Assembly: GCA_025966355.1 (NCBI GenBank)
Contig: JAICWZ010000141.1
Coordinates: 1-5,628, forward strand
Reading direction: 5' to 3'
Length of the DNA: 5,628 bases
Origin: Thermomicrobiaceae bacterium
GTDB lineage: Bacteria; Chloroflexota; Chloroflexia; Thermomicrobiales; Thermomicrobiaceae
The notes under the pieces were generated by a model. The model searched no databases. It had not been told where the DNA came from and worked only from the letters and a program-made list of their open reading frames with translations. The position numbers and the translations under genes are program-made. The first letter of the stretch is position 1. Each line of letters begins with the position of its first letter. This document shows positions 1-5,513 of the stretch, one piece after another.

Positions 1-29
1 ACGTGCGTTCGCCGCAGGCGGCTAGGCGC

Positions 30-818
30 ATGAATCCAGACGCTGGGTATCAATCTGCAACGCATGAAATTGTTTCAGTCCCAGCGCCAAGAGATCCGGT
101 CTTTCGGGCTGCAAGACTCGGGATCGATCCCTTTGAACCTGCCCCTTGGGAATTCGTTGGTGGTAATCGCTTCGATGATCCGCAGCGTGAGTTTAGAGCG
201 ATCTATTGTGCGTCCGCACGGGTGGCAGCATTTGGGGAGACACTCGTCGGCTTTCGGCCATCTCCGAAGCTCATCGCGCTCATGAGTGAAGTCAACGACA
301 CTGAGACGCTCGAAGAAGCGCTTAGTGGGCTGATCGGTCAGGACGACAAGCGGCGTGGCGTCGTTCCATTCGATTGGCGCTTCAAACGGCAAGTCGGTTT
401 GACTCAACTCGACCCGTCGCTGAAATTTGCCGCGATCTCCGAGCCGGAGCCGATCGCGCATCTACGGGTCGCAATGGCTCCGATCGTTACCATGATACGC
501 ATGCCCGGAGACGATGTTGACGACTTCGATCTGAGCACGATATTTTCACGCAACCGCCAGATCACGCAACACTGCGCTCGGCATATTTATGAACTCTGCG
601 ATGCAAATGGTAACCCACGATTCGCGGGCATATGCTATCCGTCTCGCGTCAACTTATACTGGACGTGCTGGGCGATCTTCGATGACCGTCTGAAGCACAC
701 GCCGGGTGTACTCGAGACGACGATTGATCCGCAAGATCCCGATCTTGTTGAGGCTGCACGTCTACTTGATCTCAGTATTGAAGCGGTTCGAAGCCATGGG
801 AGTTACCTAAAGCCATAG
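30..818 (+). CDS. RES domain-containing protein (RES-Xre toxin family)
   Basis: RES proteins are the toxin half of RES-Xre toxin-antitoxin pairs; characterised members deplete cellular NAD+. The family residues are visible (numbering from the ATG at 30): Arg47 in GGNRFDDP, Tyr59 in IYCAS, Glu70 in AFGETL and Ser205 in CYPSR. The spacing from Arg to Tyr to Glu (12 and 11) fits the family. Glu to Ser is 135 residues, longer than in the compact RES proteins I know, so there is an insertion near residues 90-160. At 262 aa the protein exceeds the roughly 150-residue core. The frame is also open from a GTG at 3, but the ATG at 30 overlaps a TGA at 31-33 that closes an open frame entering from the left edge, the usual coupling arrangement, so I prefer 30. 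Hand counts of two 60-base lines (481-600) gave 32 and 30 G+C, against 35 and 37 in two permease lines, suggesting acquisition. No signal peptide or membrane segment is seen, so it is probably cytoplasmic. The RES assignment is fairly sure; toxicity is inferred. Confidence 0.8.
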   Translation: MNPDAGYQSATHEIVSVPAPRDPVFRAARLGIDPFEPAPWEFVGGNRFDDPQREFRAIYCASARVAAFGETLVGFRPSPKLIALMSEVNDTETLEEALSGLIGQDDKRRGVVPFDWRFKRQVGLTQLDPSLKFAAISEPEPIAHLRVAMAPIVTMIRMPGDDVDDFDLSTIFSRNRQITQHCARHIYELCDANGNPRFAGICYPSRVNLYWTCWAIFDDRLKHTPGVLETTIDPQDPDLVEAARLLDLSIEAVRSHGSYLKP

Positions 819-837
819 TTTTCGCTGTATTCATCGC

Positions 838-845
838 AAAGGAGG
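838..845 (+). promoter_or_regulatory. Strong Shine-Dalgarno site of the cupin gene
   Basis: AAAGGAGG lies 8 bases before the ATG at 854. It is a nearly full match to the 16S rRNA anti-SD and fixes the cupin start. It sits in the 35-base gap after the RES stop codon, so the two genes could share a transcript. Confidence 0.85.
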
Positions 846-853
846 AGCCATCT

Positions 854-1327
854 ATGCAACCCGAAGCCGTGAACCGGTTGAATCCCTCGGATGAGACGAT
901 TCAGGTTGGAGCGATGACGGTCAGATTTCTGATCACCGGCGACGATTCGAATGGCAGTACAGCGATCTTCGAGATGACGACGCCGAGCGACGCGCAGATG
1001 CCGGCGCCGCATAGCCACGACGCCTACGAGGAGACGGTCTATGGCCTCGAAGGCGTCCTGACCTTCACGGTCGACGGTACGCCATACGACATCGGGCCGG
1101 GCCAGTCGCTCTGTATCCGCCGGGGCCAGGTACACGGCTTTTCCAACACGAGCGGCTCCGTGTCACGTTCACTTCTGGTGGTCAGTCCGGCGTTGATCGG
1201 CCCCGAATATTTTCGTGGGGTCGCCGAGATCTTTTCCTCCGGCGCGGCGATGCCCGAGATCCGCACGCGTCTGATGGACTTGATGCGCCGCTTCGGCCTC
1301 ACGCCGGCTCCGCCGCCAACGTCGTAG
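854..1327 (+). CDS. Small single-domain cupin protein
   Basis: A 157-residue protein with one conserved beta-barrel domain of the cupin_2 type. Cupin motif 1 is at residues 52-67: PHSHDAYEE carries His53, His55 and Glu59 or Glu60, followed by the closing Gly-Leu-Glu-Gly. Motif 2 is at about 81-97: GPGQSLCIRRGQVHGF carries His94. Together these give the usual 3-His/1-Glu metal site, so metal binding is likely intact. The C-terminal tail (about 115-157), with PEYFRGVAEIF and a MRRFGLTPAPPP ending, resembles small quercetinase-like cupins of unknown substrate. No signal peptide is seen, so it is probably cytoplasmic. The start is set by the strong Shine-Dalgarno site at 838-845. The gene begins 35 bases after the RES gene and is followed by a hairpin. 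The fold is certain from the motifs; the reaction (dioxygenase, isomerase or sensor) cannot be told, and I see no link to the transporter. Confidence 0.9.
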   Translation: MQPEAVNRLNPSDETIQVGAMTVRFLITGDDSNGSTAIFEMTTPSDAQMPAPHSHDAYEETVYGLEGVLTFTVDGTPYDIGPGQSLCIRRGQVHGFSNTSGSVSRSLLVVSPALIGPEYFRGVAEIFSSGAAMPEIRTRLMDLMRRFGLTPAPPPTS

Positions 1328-1351
1328 CGGCCACCAAGCGATCAGAAAAAC

Positions 1352-1382
1352 AACGCGCAGGCGCGATGCGCGTTTGCGCGTT
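1352..1382 (+). terminator. GC-rich hairpin after the cupin, possible terminator
   Basis: AACGCGCA (1352-1359) is perfectly complementary to TGCGCGTT, which occurs twice in tandem (1367-1374 and 1375-1382). The left arm can therefore pair with either copy, with a 7-base or a 15-base loop. It lies 24 bases after the cupin stop. The downstream sequence has only short T runs (TTT at 1381 and 1388) rather than a clean U-tract, so termination is uncertain. Confidence 0.4.
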
Positions 1383-1477
1383 TGTCGTTTCTCCTCACGT
1401 CACACTTCCGGCCGAAAAGTACTAGTCAGAGGCAGGACTATTCGGCTATACAAGCGGTACTCGTGGGCGACGAACAT

Positions 1478-1492
1478 ATTGGTCAGACCTGT
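1478..1492 (+). promoter_or_regulatory. Palindrome resembling a FadR/PdhR-type GntR operator
   Basis: ATTGGTCAGACCTGT has a perfect 9-base palindrome GGTC-A-GACC (1481-1489) centred on 1485. FadR-subfamily GntR regulators bind sites of the form TnGTnnnACnA or TGGTCnGACC, and this stretch matches the core. The outer bases match less symmetrically. It lies about 190 bases upstream of the substrate-binding protein start, so it could control the operon. No regulator gene is in the window, and one palindrome can occur by chance. Confidence 0.35.
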
Positions 1493-1604
1493 TAACGTAC
1501 CCACGTCGCGGTGGGAATATGCACGATTCGCGCACGTTATAGCGAATCAGCGACCGATTCGGGCGCTGCTGCTCGAATGCTCGTCCCCCGGCAAACGCGG
1601 ACAG

Positions 1605-1635
1605 GTGTCGCCACAGCTCGCAGCCTACGCGACAC
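1605..1635 (+). other. Inverted repeat in the 5' leader of the binding-protein gene
   Basis: GTGTCGC (1605-1611) and GCGACAC (1629-1635) form a perfect 7-bp stem with a 17-base loop, ending 35 bases before the Shine-Dalgarno site. It could be a leader RNA hairpin or a protein site. Function is unknown and chance is possible. Confidence 0.3.
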
Positions 1636-1670
1636 ATCTCGCTTGGTTTGGCGATATTCAGACGCCCGTG

Positions 1671-1676
1671 AGGAGG
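1671..1676 (+). promoter_or_regulatory. Shine-Dalgarno site of the substrate-binding protein gene
   Basis: AGGAGG lies 3 bases before the ATG at 1680 and 6 before the ATG at 1683. The spacing favours 1683. Either start puts translation directly before the Arg-rich signal peptide and excludes the 102-codon upstream extension. Confidence 0.8.
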
Positions 1677-1682
1677 CGAATG

Positions 1683-3407
1683 ATGATCGGGTTCGATCGA
1701 CGGCGCGTGTCGCGCCGCATGCTCTTGCGCAGTTTGGGAGCCCTTTCCGTCGCTGGCATTGTGTCCCCATTGATCGCCGCTTGCGGTGGTGGATCGAACA
1801 ACTCAACATCAACCTCGGCCGTCGCCAGCACGACCTCCGGCGGTTCGACCGCCGTGGCCAGCGCTTCGACCGGCGGCGGCACACCGGCCGCCAGCGCGGC
1901 TGCTTCAGGCAGCCCGGCCGCAGTCGCCTCGGCCCAGGCGACGTCGGCACCACCGCCGTCCGGCACCAAGGGCGGTCAGGTTACCGTCGCTCAGAGTTCC
2001 GATGCCACCTCTATGGACCCGGCGCACACGACCGCCACGGTCGACAGCCAAATCTACTCCTCGATTTACAACCGACTACTGGTGCTCGATGACAAGAGCA
2101 ACGTCGTGCCCGAGCTGGCCGTCTCCTGGGAAGCGGCCGCCGATAACATGAGTTGGACCTTCAAGCTCCGTCAGGGCGTGAAGTTCCACGACGGAACCGA
2201 TTTCAATGCCGATGCCGTCAAGGCGACGATCGAGCGCTATCTCGATCCGGCGCAAAACTCGCCGCGTGCCGGTGAGATCCCCTACGTCACCGGCGTCGAT
2301 GCGGTCGATACGTATACCGCCAAGGTCAATCTCAAGCAGGCGTTCGTCACGCTGCTCTACTCGTTCGCCGGCACGACCGGCACCATGGTTTCGCCCACGG
2401 CCGTGCAGAAATATGGCGACGACTACGCCCGCAACCCGGTCGGCACCGGCCCCTTCGTCTTCAAGGAGTGGATCAAGAACGACCATGTGACGGCGACGCG
2501 CAACGAGAACTACTGGAAAGAGGGGCTGCCGTATCTCGATAGTGTCAGCTACAAGGGGATTTCCGATCCGACGGTCATCCTCAACGGCATCAAGGCGAAC
2601 AATATCCAGGCGACCTATGGCATCGCCGCCAAAGATGTCGCCAGCGTCAAGAGCGACCCGAACATGCAACTGGTGCTGAAGCCGTCGACGTCGGTCAGTT
2701 CGCTGCGTCTTAACAACGCCGTGGCGCCGTTCGACAAGAAGGAGATTCGCCAGGCGGTTTCCTGGGCGATCGACCGCGCCGCGATTGAGAAGGCGCTTTA
2801 CTTCGACACCGGCGTACCGGTCAATTCGTTTCTCGGGCCGCAGAATCTCGGCTACGACAAAGACATTACACTCTACGCGAAACGCGATCTGGATAAGGCG
2901 AAGCAGCTGCTGACTGCCGGTGGTCAGCCGAACGGCTTCTCGTTCGACGCGCAGACGACGAATAGCTCCGAATCGCTCAAGCTGGCGCAGGCGATCAAGT
3001 CGCAGCTCGAAGATATCAAGGTGACGATGAACCTGCAGCTGCTCGACGGCGTCACCCTGCTGCAGAAGCTGGTCGACAAGCAATTTCAAGCATCGTTCGT
3101 TACGTATAACGGCGGTGTTGAGCCGTTCCAGGGCTTCAACCGCTTCTTCTACAGCAAGAGCACGATCGATGTTTACGGCTATAACAGCCCCGATTTCGAT
3201 GCGCTTTTGCTGAAAGCGGCCGCCACCGCTGATCAGACGGAGCGTGTCAAGCTCTACCAGCAGCTGACCGACATGCTCTCGGAAGATTGCCCGTGGGTTT
3301 TCCTGCGCGCACCAGCGCAGACCGAACTCTTCCGCAAGGAGATCTCGGGGTACGTCTTCAACCCGGATGGCGTGCTCCATCTTGAAACCGTCTCGATCAA
3401 GTCGTAA
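1683..3407 (+). CDS. ABC transporter substrate-binding lipoprotein, family 5 (DppA/OppA type)
   Basis: A 574-residue extracytoplasmic binding protein of a peptide/nickel-type ABC importer. Residues 1-34 are an export signal: Arg6-8, then SRRMLLRS (10-17), close to the twin-arginine pattern, a hydrophobic stretch, and the lipobox LIAAC with Cys34 as the lipidation site. Residues 35-97 are a Ser/Thr/Ala/Gly-rich flexible linker. The family 5 domain fills about 98-574, with the hallmarks DPAH near the start, LRQGVKFHDG (162-171), NPVGTGPF (251-258) and IRQAVSWAIDR (355-365). The start follows the SD at 1671-1676; ATG 1680 would add one Met. The two permease genes follow after 30 and about 90 bases in one operon. 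Regulation may involve the palindrome at 1478-1492. The ligand cannot be read from the sequence: peptides are the commonest, but nickel, opines and sugars are bound by relatives. The family is certain; the Tat route is likely but not proved. Confidence 0.95.
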   Translation: MIGFDRRRVSRRMLLRSLGALSVAGIVSPLIAACGGGSNNSTSTSAVASTTSGGSTAVASASTGGGTPAASAAASGSPAAVASAQATSAPPPSGTKGGQVTVAQSSDATSMDPAHTTATVDSQIYSSIYNRLLVLDDKSNVVPELAVSWEAAADNMSWTFKLRQGVKFHDGTDFNADAVKATIERYLDPAQNSPRAGEIPYVTGVDAVDTYTAKVNLKQAFVTLLYSFAGTTGTMVSPTAVQKYGDDYARNPVGTGPFVFKEWIKNDHVTATRNENYWKEGLPYLDSVSYKGISDPTVILNGIKANNIQATYGIAAKDVASVKSDPNMQLVLKPSTSVSSLRLNNAVAPFDKKEIRQAVSWAIDRAAIEKALYFDTGVPVNSFLGPQNLGYDKDITLYAKRDLDKAKQLLTAGGQPNGFSFDAQTTNSSESLKLAQAIKSQLEDIKVTMNLQLLDGVTLLQKLVDKQFQASFVTYNGGVEPFQGFNRFFYSKSTIDVYGYNSPDFDALLLKAAATADQTERVKLYQQLTDMLSEDCPWVFLRAPAQTELFRKEISGYVFNPDGVLHLETVSIKS

Positions 3408-3437
3408 GACGCTCGTTCGGACGGCCGGAGCATCTGA

Positions 3438-4382
3438 ATGGTTGCCTTTCTCATCAAGCGCCTGCTGGCGACGATACCGACGATTCTGCTCGTCACGATC
3501 GCGGTCTTTCTCATCCTGCGTCTGACTCCGGGCGGACCGGCCGTCGCCATGCTAGGCGATCAGGCGAGCCCGGAGGCGGTCGCCGCGCTCAATCAAAAGC
3601 TCGGCCTCGACAAGCCGCTCTATATCCAGTATCTGCGCTGGCTCGGCAATGCGTTGCACGGTGATCTCGGGCGTTCGGCGTTCGGCAATCAGCCGGTAAC
3701 CGAGCTGATCGTGCAGCGCATCGTGCCGACGCTGGAGCTGAGCATTCTGGCGCTGATCGTCTCGTTGCTCATCGGCATCTCAGCCGGGGTGATCGCGGCG
3801 GTGAAGCGAAACACCGCTGTCGATGCCGTCGCGTCGATCCTGGCGATTCTCGGCGTCTCGACACCGTCGTTCTGGCTGGCGATCCTGCTGGTACTCATCT
3901 TTTCGCTCAAGCTCACCTGGCTGCCGGCGCTCGGCTACGTCAGTCCATTCTCAAATCTGGCGACGAATCTGAAAGATATGCTGCTCCCCTCGTTGACGCT
4001 GGGCGTCATCCTGGCCGCCGTCATCACGCGCTTTACGCGCGCCTCGATGCTCGATTCGCTCTACCAGGACTACGTACGCACGGCCCGCTCGAAGGGACTC
4101 GAGGAGCGCACCGTCATCCTGCGTCACGCGCTCGGCAACGCCATGATCCCGATCGTGACCGTGGTGGGGTTGGAACTCGGCGGCCTGCTGAGCGGCGCCG
4201 TCATCATCGAGACGATCTTTTCGCTGCCGGGCAACGGCCAGCTGCTCGTCACGTCGATCTTCAATCGCGATTTCCCGGTCGTGCAAGGACTCGTCGTCGT
4301 CATCGCCATCGTCTTCATCCTGGTCAACGTCGCCGTCGATGTCGTCTACGCCCTGATCGATCCCCGCATCCGCCTGGGTTGA
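3438..4382 (+). CDS. ABC transporter permease, DppB/OppB type
   Basis: A 314-residue inner-membrane subunit forming half the channel of the importer. The N-terminus (FLIKRLLATIPTILLV) and the following LTPGGPA are typical of DppB. Hydrophobic segments fall near residues 9-29, 99-121, 134-156, 181-199, 237-258 and 284-304, giving the usual six helices, with a periplasmic loop at about 30-98. The cytoplasmic EAA loop, which docks the ATPase, is at about 211-240: DYVRTARSKGLEERTVILRH followed by ALGNAMIPI. It ends in the family's DPRIRLG. Length is normal for the family. The ATG has a modest GGAG (3427-3430) 7 bases upstream and starts 30 bases after the binding-protein stop. The EAA loop is intact, so the subunit should still recruit an ATPase although none is encoded here. 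Identity is sure; substrate is unknown. Confidence 0.95.
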   Translation: MVAFLIKRLLATIPTILLVTIAVFLILRLTPGGPAVAMLGDQASPEAVAALNQKLGLDKPLYIQYLRWLGNALHGDLGRSAFGNQPVTELIVQRIVPTLELSILALIVSLLIGISAGVIAAVKRNTAVDAVASILAILGVSTPSFWLAILLVLIFSLKLTWLPALGYVSPFSNLATNLKDMLLPSLTLGVILAAVITRFTRASMLDSLYQDYVRTARSKGLEERTVILRHALGNAMIPIVTVVGLELGGLLSGAVIIETIFSLPGNGQLLVTSIFNRDFPVVQGLVVVIAIVFILVNVAVDVVYALIDPRIRLG

Positions 4383-4405
4383 ACCGGCCGGCTGTGGCCC
4401 GAAAC

Positions 4406-4411
4406 GAGGTG
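4406..4411 (+). promoter_or_regulatory. Shine-Dalgarno site pointing to a CTG start at 4416
   Basis: GAGGTG matches six bases of the anti-SD complement. It lies 4 bases before an in-frame CTG at 4416, good spacing for initiation there. It is over 60 bases from the first canonical in-frame start (GTG 4473), where I see only a weak GAG. It therefore argues for a longer N-terminus of the second permease. Confidence 0.5.
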
Positions 4412-4472
4412 TTCCCTGAACGACGAATCCGCCCTTTCCGAGCAGACCGGACCAGCCCTGCCGGCGAGCGGT

Positions 4473-5333
4473 GTGGTGTTGCGAAGCGCGCCGCAGGCGT
4501 ACTGGCGCTGGGTGCTGGGTCGCATCTGGCGGGTGCGTCTGGCGCCCTTTTCGTTGATCATCGTGCTGATCGCGATTTTCATGGCGATCTTCGCCGGAGT
4601 CATCGCGCCGGACAGCCCAACTCATGCGGAACTGGGTGATGTTTTGCTCTCGCCGAGTCTTCATCACCCGATGGGGACCGACGATCTCGGACGGGACGTC
4701 CTGAGCCGGATCATTTACGGCACGCGCGCCAGTCTTTCGGCCGGGATCGTTGCGACCGGCATCGGCCTGACGATCGGCGCGACGCTCGGGCTGCTGTCCG
4801 GCTTCTTCCTTGGGCCGGTCGACACGATCCTGATGCGTGTCATGGATGCGCTGCTCGCCTTTCCGGGGCTGATTCTGGCGTTGGCGATCACGGCCGCGCT
4901 CGGCCCGAGCCTGATCAACGCCATGATCGCCATCGGCGTCGTGAGCGTGCCGCGCTTCGCCCGTCTGGTGCGTGGCCAGGTGCTGACGCTGAATGACGCC
5001 GACTACGTCGTGTCGGCGCGTTCGATCGGCGCGCGCAATATGCGCATCCTCTTCCGGCATATCGGCCCGAACATGCTGACGCCGATCATCATCCAGGTAT
5101 CGCTCAGCGTCGCCTTCGCGATTCTGACCGAGGCGAGCCTGTCGTTCCTCGGCCTTGGGGTGCAACCGCCGACGCCGAGCTGGGGCTTCATGCTGAACCA
5201 GGGACGCGACTACATCAGCCAGGCGCCCTGGCTCGCCATCTTCCCCGGCGTGACAATCTTCCTGGTGGTGATGGCCTTCAACCTGCTCGGCGACGCGGTG
5301 CGCGATGCCCTCGACCCGCGATTGCGGCTTTGA
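4473..5333 (+). CDS. ABC transporter permease, DppC/OppC type
   Basis: The second channel subunit of the importer, 286 residues from GTG 4473. The family signature MGTDDLGRDVLSRIIYG is at 67-83. The EAA loop for ATPase docking is at about 177-206 (DYVVSARSIGARNMRILFRH then IGPNMLTPII). Membrane segments lie near 26-46, 86-110, 121-145, 150-167, 205-228 and 254-275. LSFLGLGVQPPTPSWG (223-238) and the DPRLRL end are typical. Start problem: the frame is open back to the previous stop (4382) with no ATG. A CTG at 4416, preceded by GAGGTG, would give NDESALSEQTGPALPASG before Val-Val-Leu-Arg, a polar N-terminus like that of many DppC proteins. That start adds 19 residues and leaves a 33-base gap to the upstream gene. 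The last 107 bases are repeated in inverted orientation at 5522-5628. Identity is sure; the start is not. Confidence 0.95.
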   Translation: MVLRSAPQAYWRWVLGRIWRVRLAPFSLIIVLIAIFMAIFAGVIAPDSPTHAELGDVLLSPSLHHPMGTDDLGRDVLSRIIYGTRASLSAGIVATGIGLTIGATLGLLSGFFLGPVDTILMRVMDALLAFPGLILALAITAALGPSLINAMIAIGVVSVPRFARLVRGQVLTLNDADYVVSARSIGARNMRILFRHIGPNMLTPIIIQVSLSVAFAILTEASLSFLGLGVQPPTPSWGFMLNQGRDYISQAPWLAIFPGVTIFLVVMAFNLLGDAVRDALDPRLRL

Positions 5334-5341
5334 ATGGGATG
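5227..5341 (+). repeat. Left arm of a long inverted repeat (3' end of dppC-type gene)
   Basis: These 115 bases match the reverse complement of 5514-5628 at 110 positions by hand alignment (position p pairs with 10855 minus p). The arm covers the last 34-35 codons and the stop of the plus-strand permease plus 8 bases beyond the stop, where similarity ends. Its outer limit is unknown because the partner arm runs off the window. Confidence 0.95.
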
Positions 5342-5371
5342 GCTACCGTAGGGGGGGCAATGATGAAGGCC

Positions 5372-5393
5372 GGCGCGCCGTTCAGGCGGCGCC
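5372..5393. terminator. GC-rich hairpin in the convergent intergenic region
   Basis: GGCGCGCC (5372-5379) pairs with GGCGGCGCC (5385-5393) over 8 bp with one bulged G (5388) and a 5-base loop. It lies 38 bases after the plus-strand permease stop. No T-tract follows on either strand, so it is at most a weak intrinsic terminator or an RNA 3'-end stabiliser. A run of seven G (5351-5357) precedes it. Confidence 0.35.
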
Positions 5394-5432
5394 CGTCCTC
5401 CCCGTTGCGATTGACGTGGCGTTTAGGGATCG

Positions 5433-5451
5433 GCACCGTGTCGAACGGTGC
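5433..5451. terminator. Perfect hairpin between convergent genes, possible bidirectional terminator
   Basis: GCACCGT (5433-5439) and ACGGTGC (5445-5451) form a perfect 7-bp stem with the 5-base loop GTCGA. It lies roughly midway between the two convergent permease stops, as expected for a shared terminator. Neither side has a U-tract, so the role is inferred from position and stem only. Otherwise 5342-5513 holds nothing I recognise. Confidence 0.4.
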
Positions 5452-5513
5452 GCGTCTACGCGGCGGCGATGGTGGGGAAACACGCCTCGTGCATGCGCAC
5501 ATCGGCCGGGCGT

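Larger units (their letters stand above)
1328..1682 (+). other. Leader region between the cupin and the transporter operon
   Basis: No convincing gene on either strand. The transporter frame stays open upstream to 1374, but that extension is Arg-rich, lacks family similarity and would bury the signal peptide, so I treat it as leader. Contents seen: a GC-rich hairpin at 1352-1382; a weak promoter-like pair TAGTCA (1423-1428) and TATACA (1447-1452) with 18 bases between, each 4 of 6 to consensus; an operator-like palindrome at 1478-1492; a small CCCAC/GTGGG inverted repeat (1500-1504, 1511-1515); and a 7-bp inverted repeat at 1605-1635. If the promoter is right, the palindrome falls just downstream of the start point, where a bound repressor could block transcription. 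Confidence 0.5.

Noticed and set aside
854..1327. Cupin as the antitoxin partner of the RES protein
   Set aside because: Cupins are not known antitoxins for RES toxins, the expected partner lies upstream, and the cupin has its own strong ribosome-binding site; adjacency alone is too little.
1446..1637. Small minus-strand frame in the transporter leader
   Set aside because: No ribosome-binding site, domain or hydrophobic pattern that I can see; composition is Arg-rich and random-looking.
1374..1682. In-frame upstream extension of the substrate-binding protein (102 extra codons from an ATG at 1374)
   Set aside because: The extension is Arg-rich, has no family similarity, would place the signal peptide inside the protein, and the AGGAGG at 1671-1676 clearly serves the ATG at 1680/1683.
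1800..1970. Low-complexity coding stretch after the lipobox cysteine considered as a DNA repeat
   Set aside because: Codons vary and no clean repeat unit recurs; it is a Ser/Thr/Ala/Gly-rich protein linker, common in binding lipoproteins of this kind.
2076..3380. Long minus-strand open frame (434 codons) opposite the binding-protein gene
   Set aside because: It is antisense to a certain family 5 gene; its Arg/Asp/Val-rich composition is the usual mirror of GC-rich codon bias and it has no domain I recognise.
3951..5165. Long minus-strand open frame (404 codons) opposite both permeases
   Set aside because: It spans two certain genes and their gap on the other strand, is dominated by Asp, Arg, Gln and His runs, and looks like a shadow.
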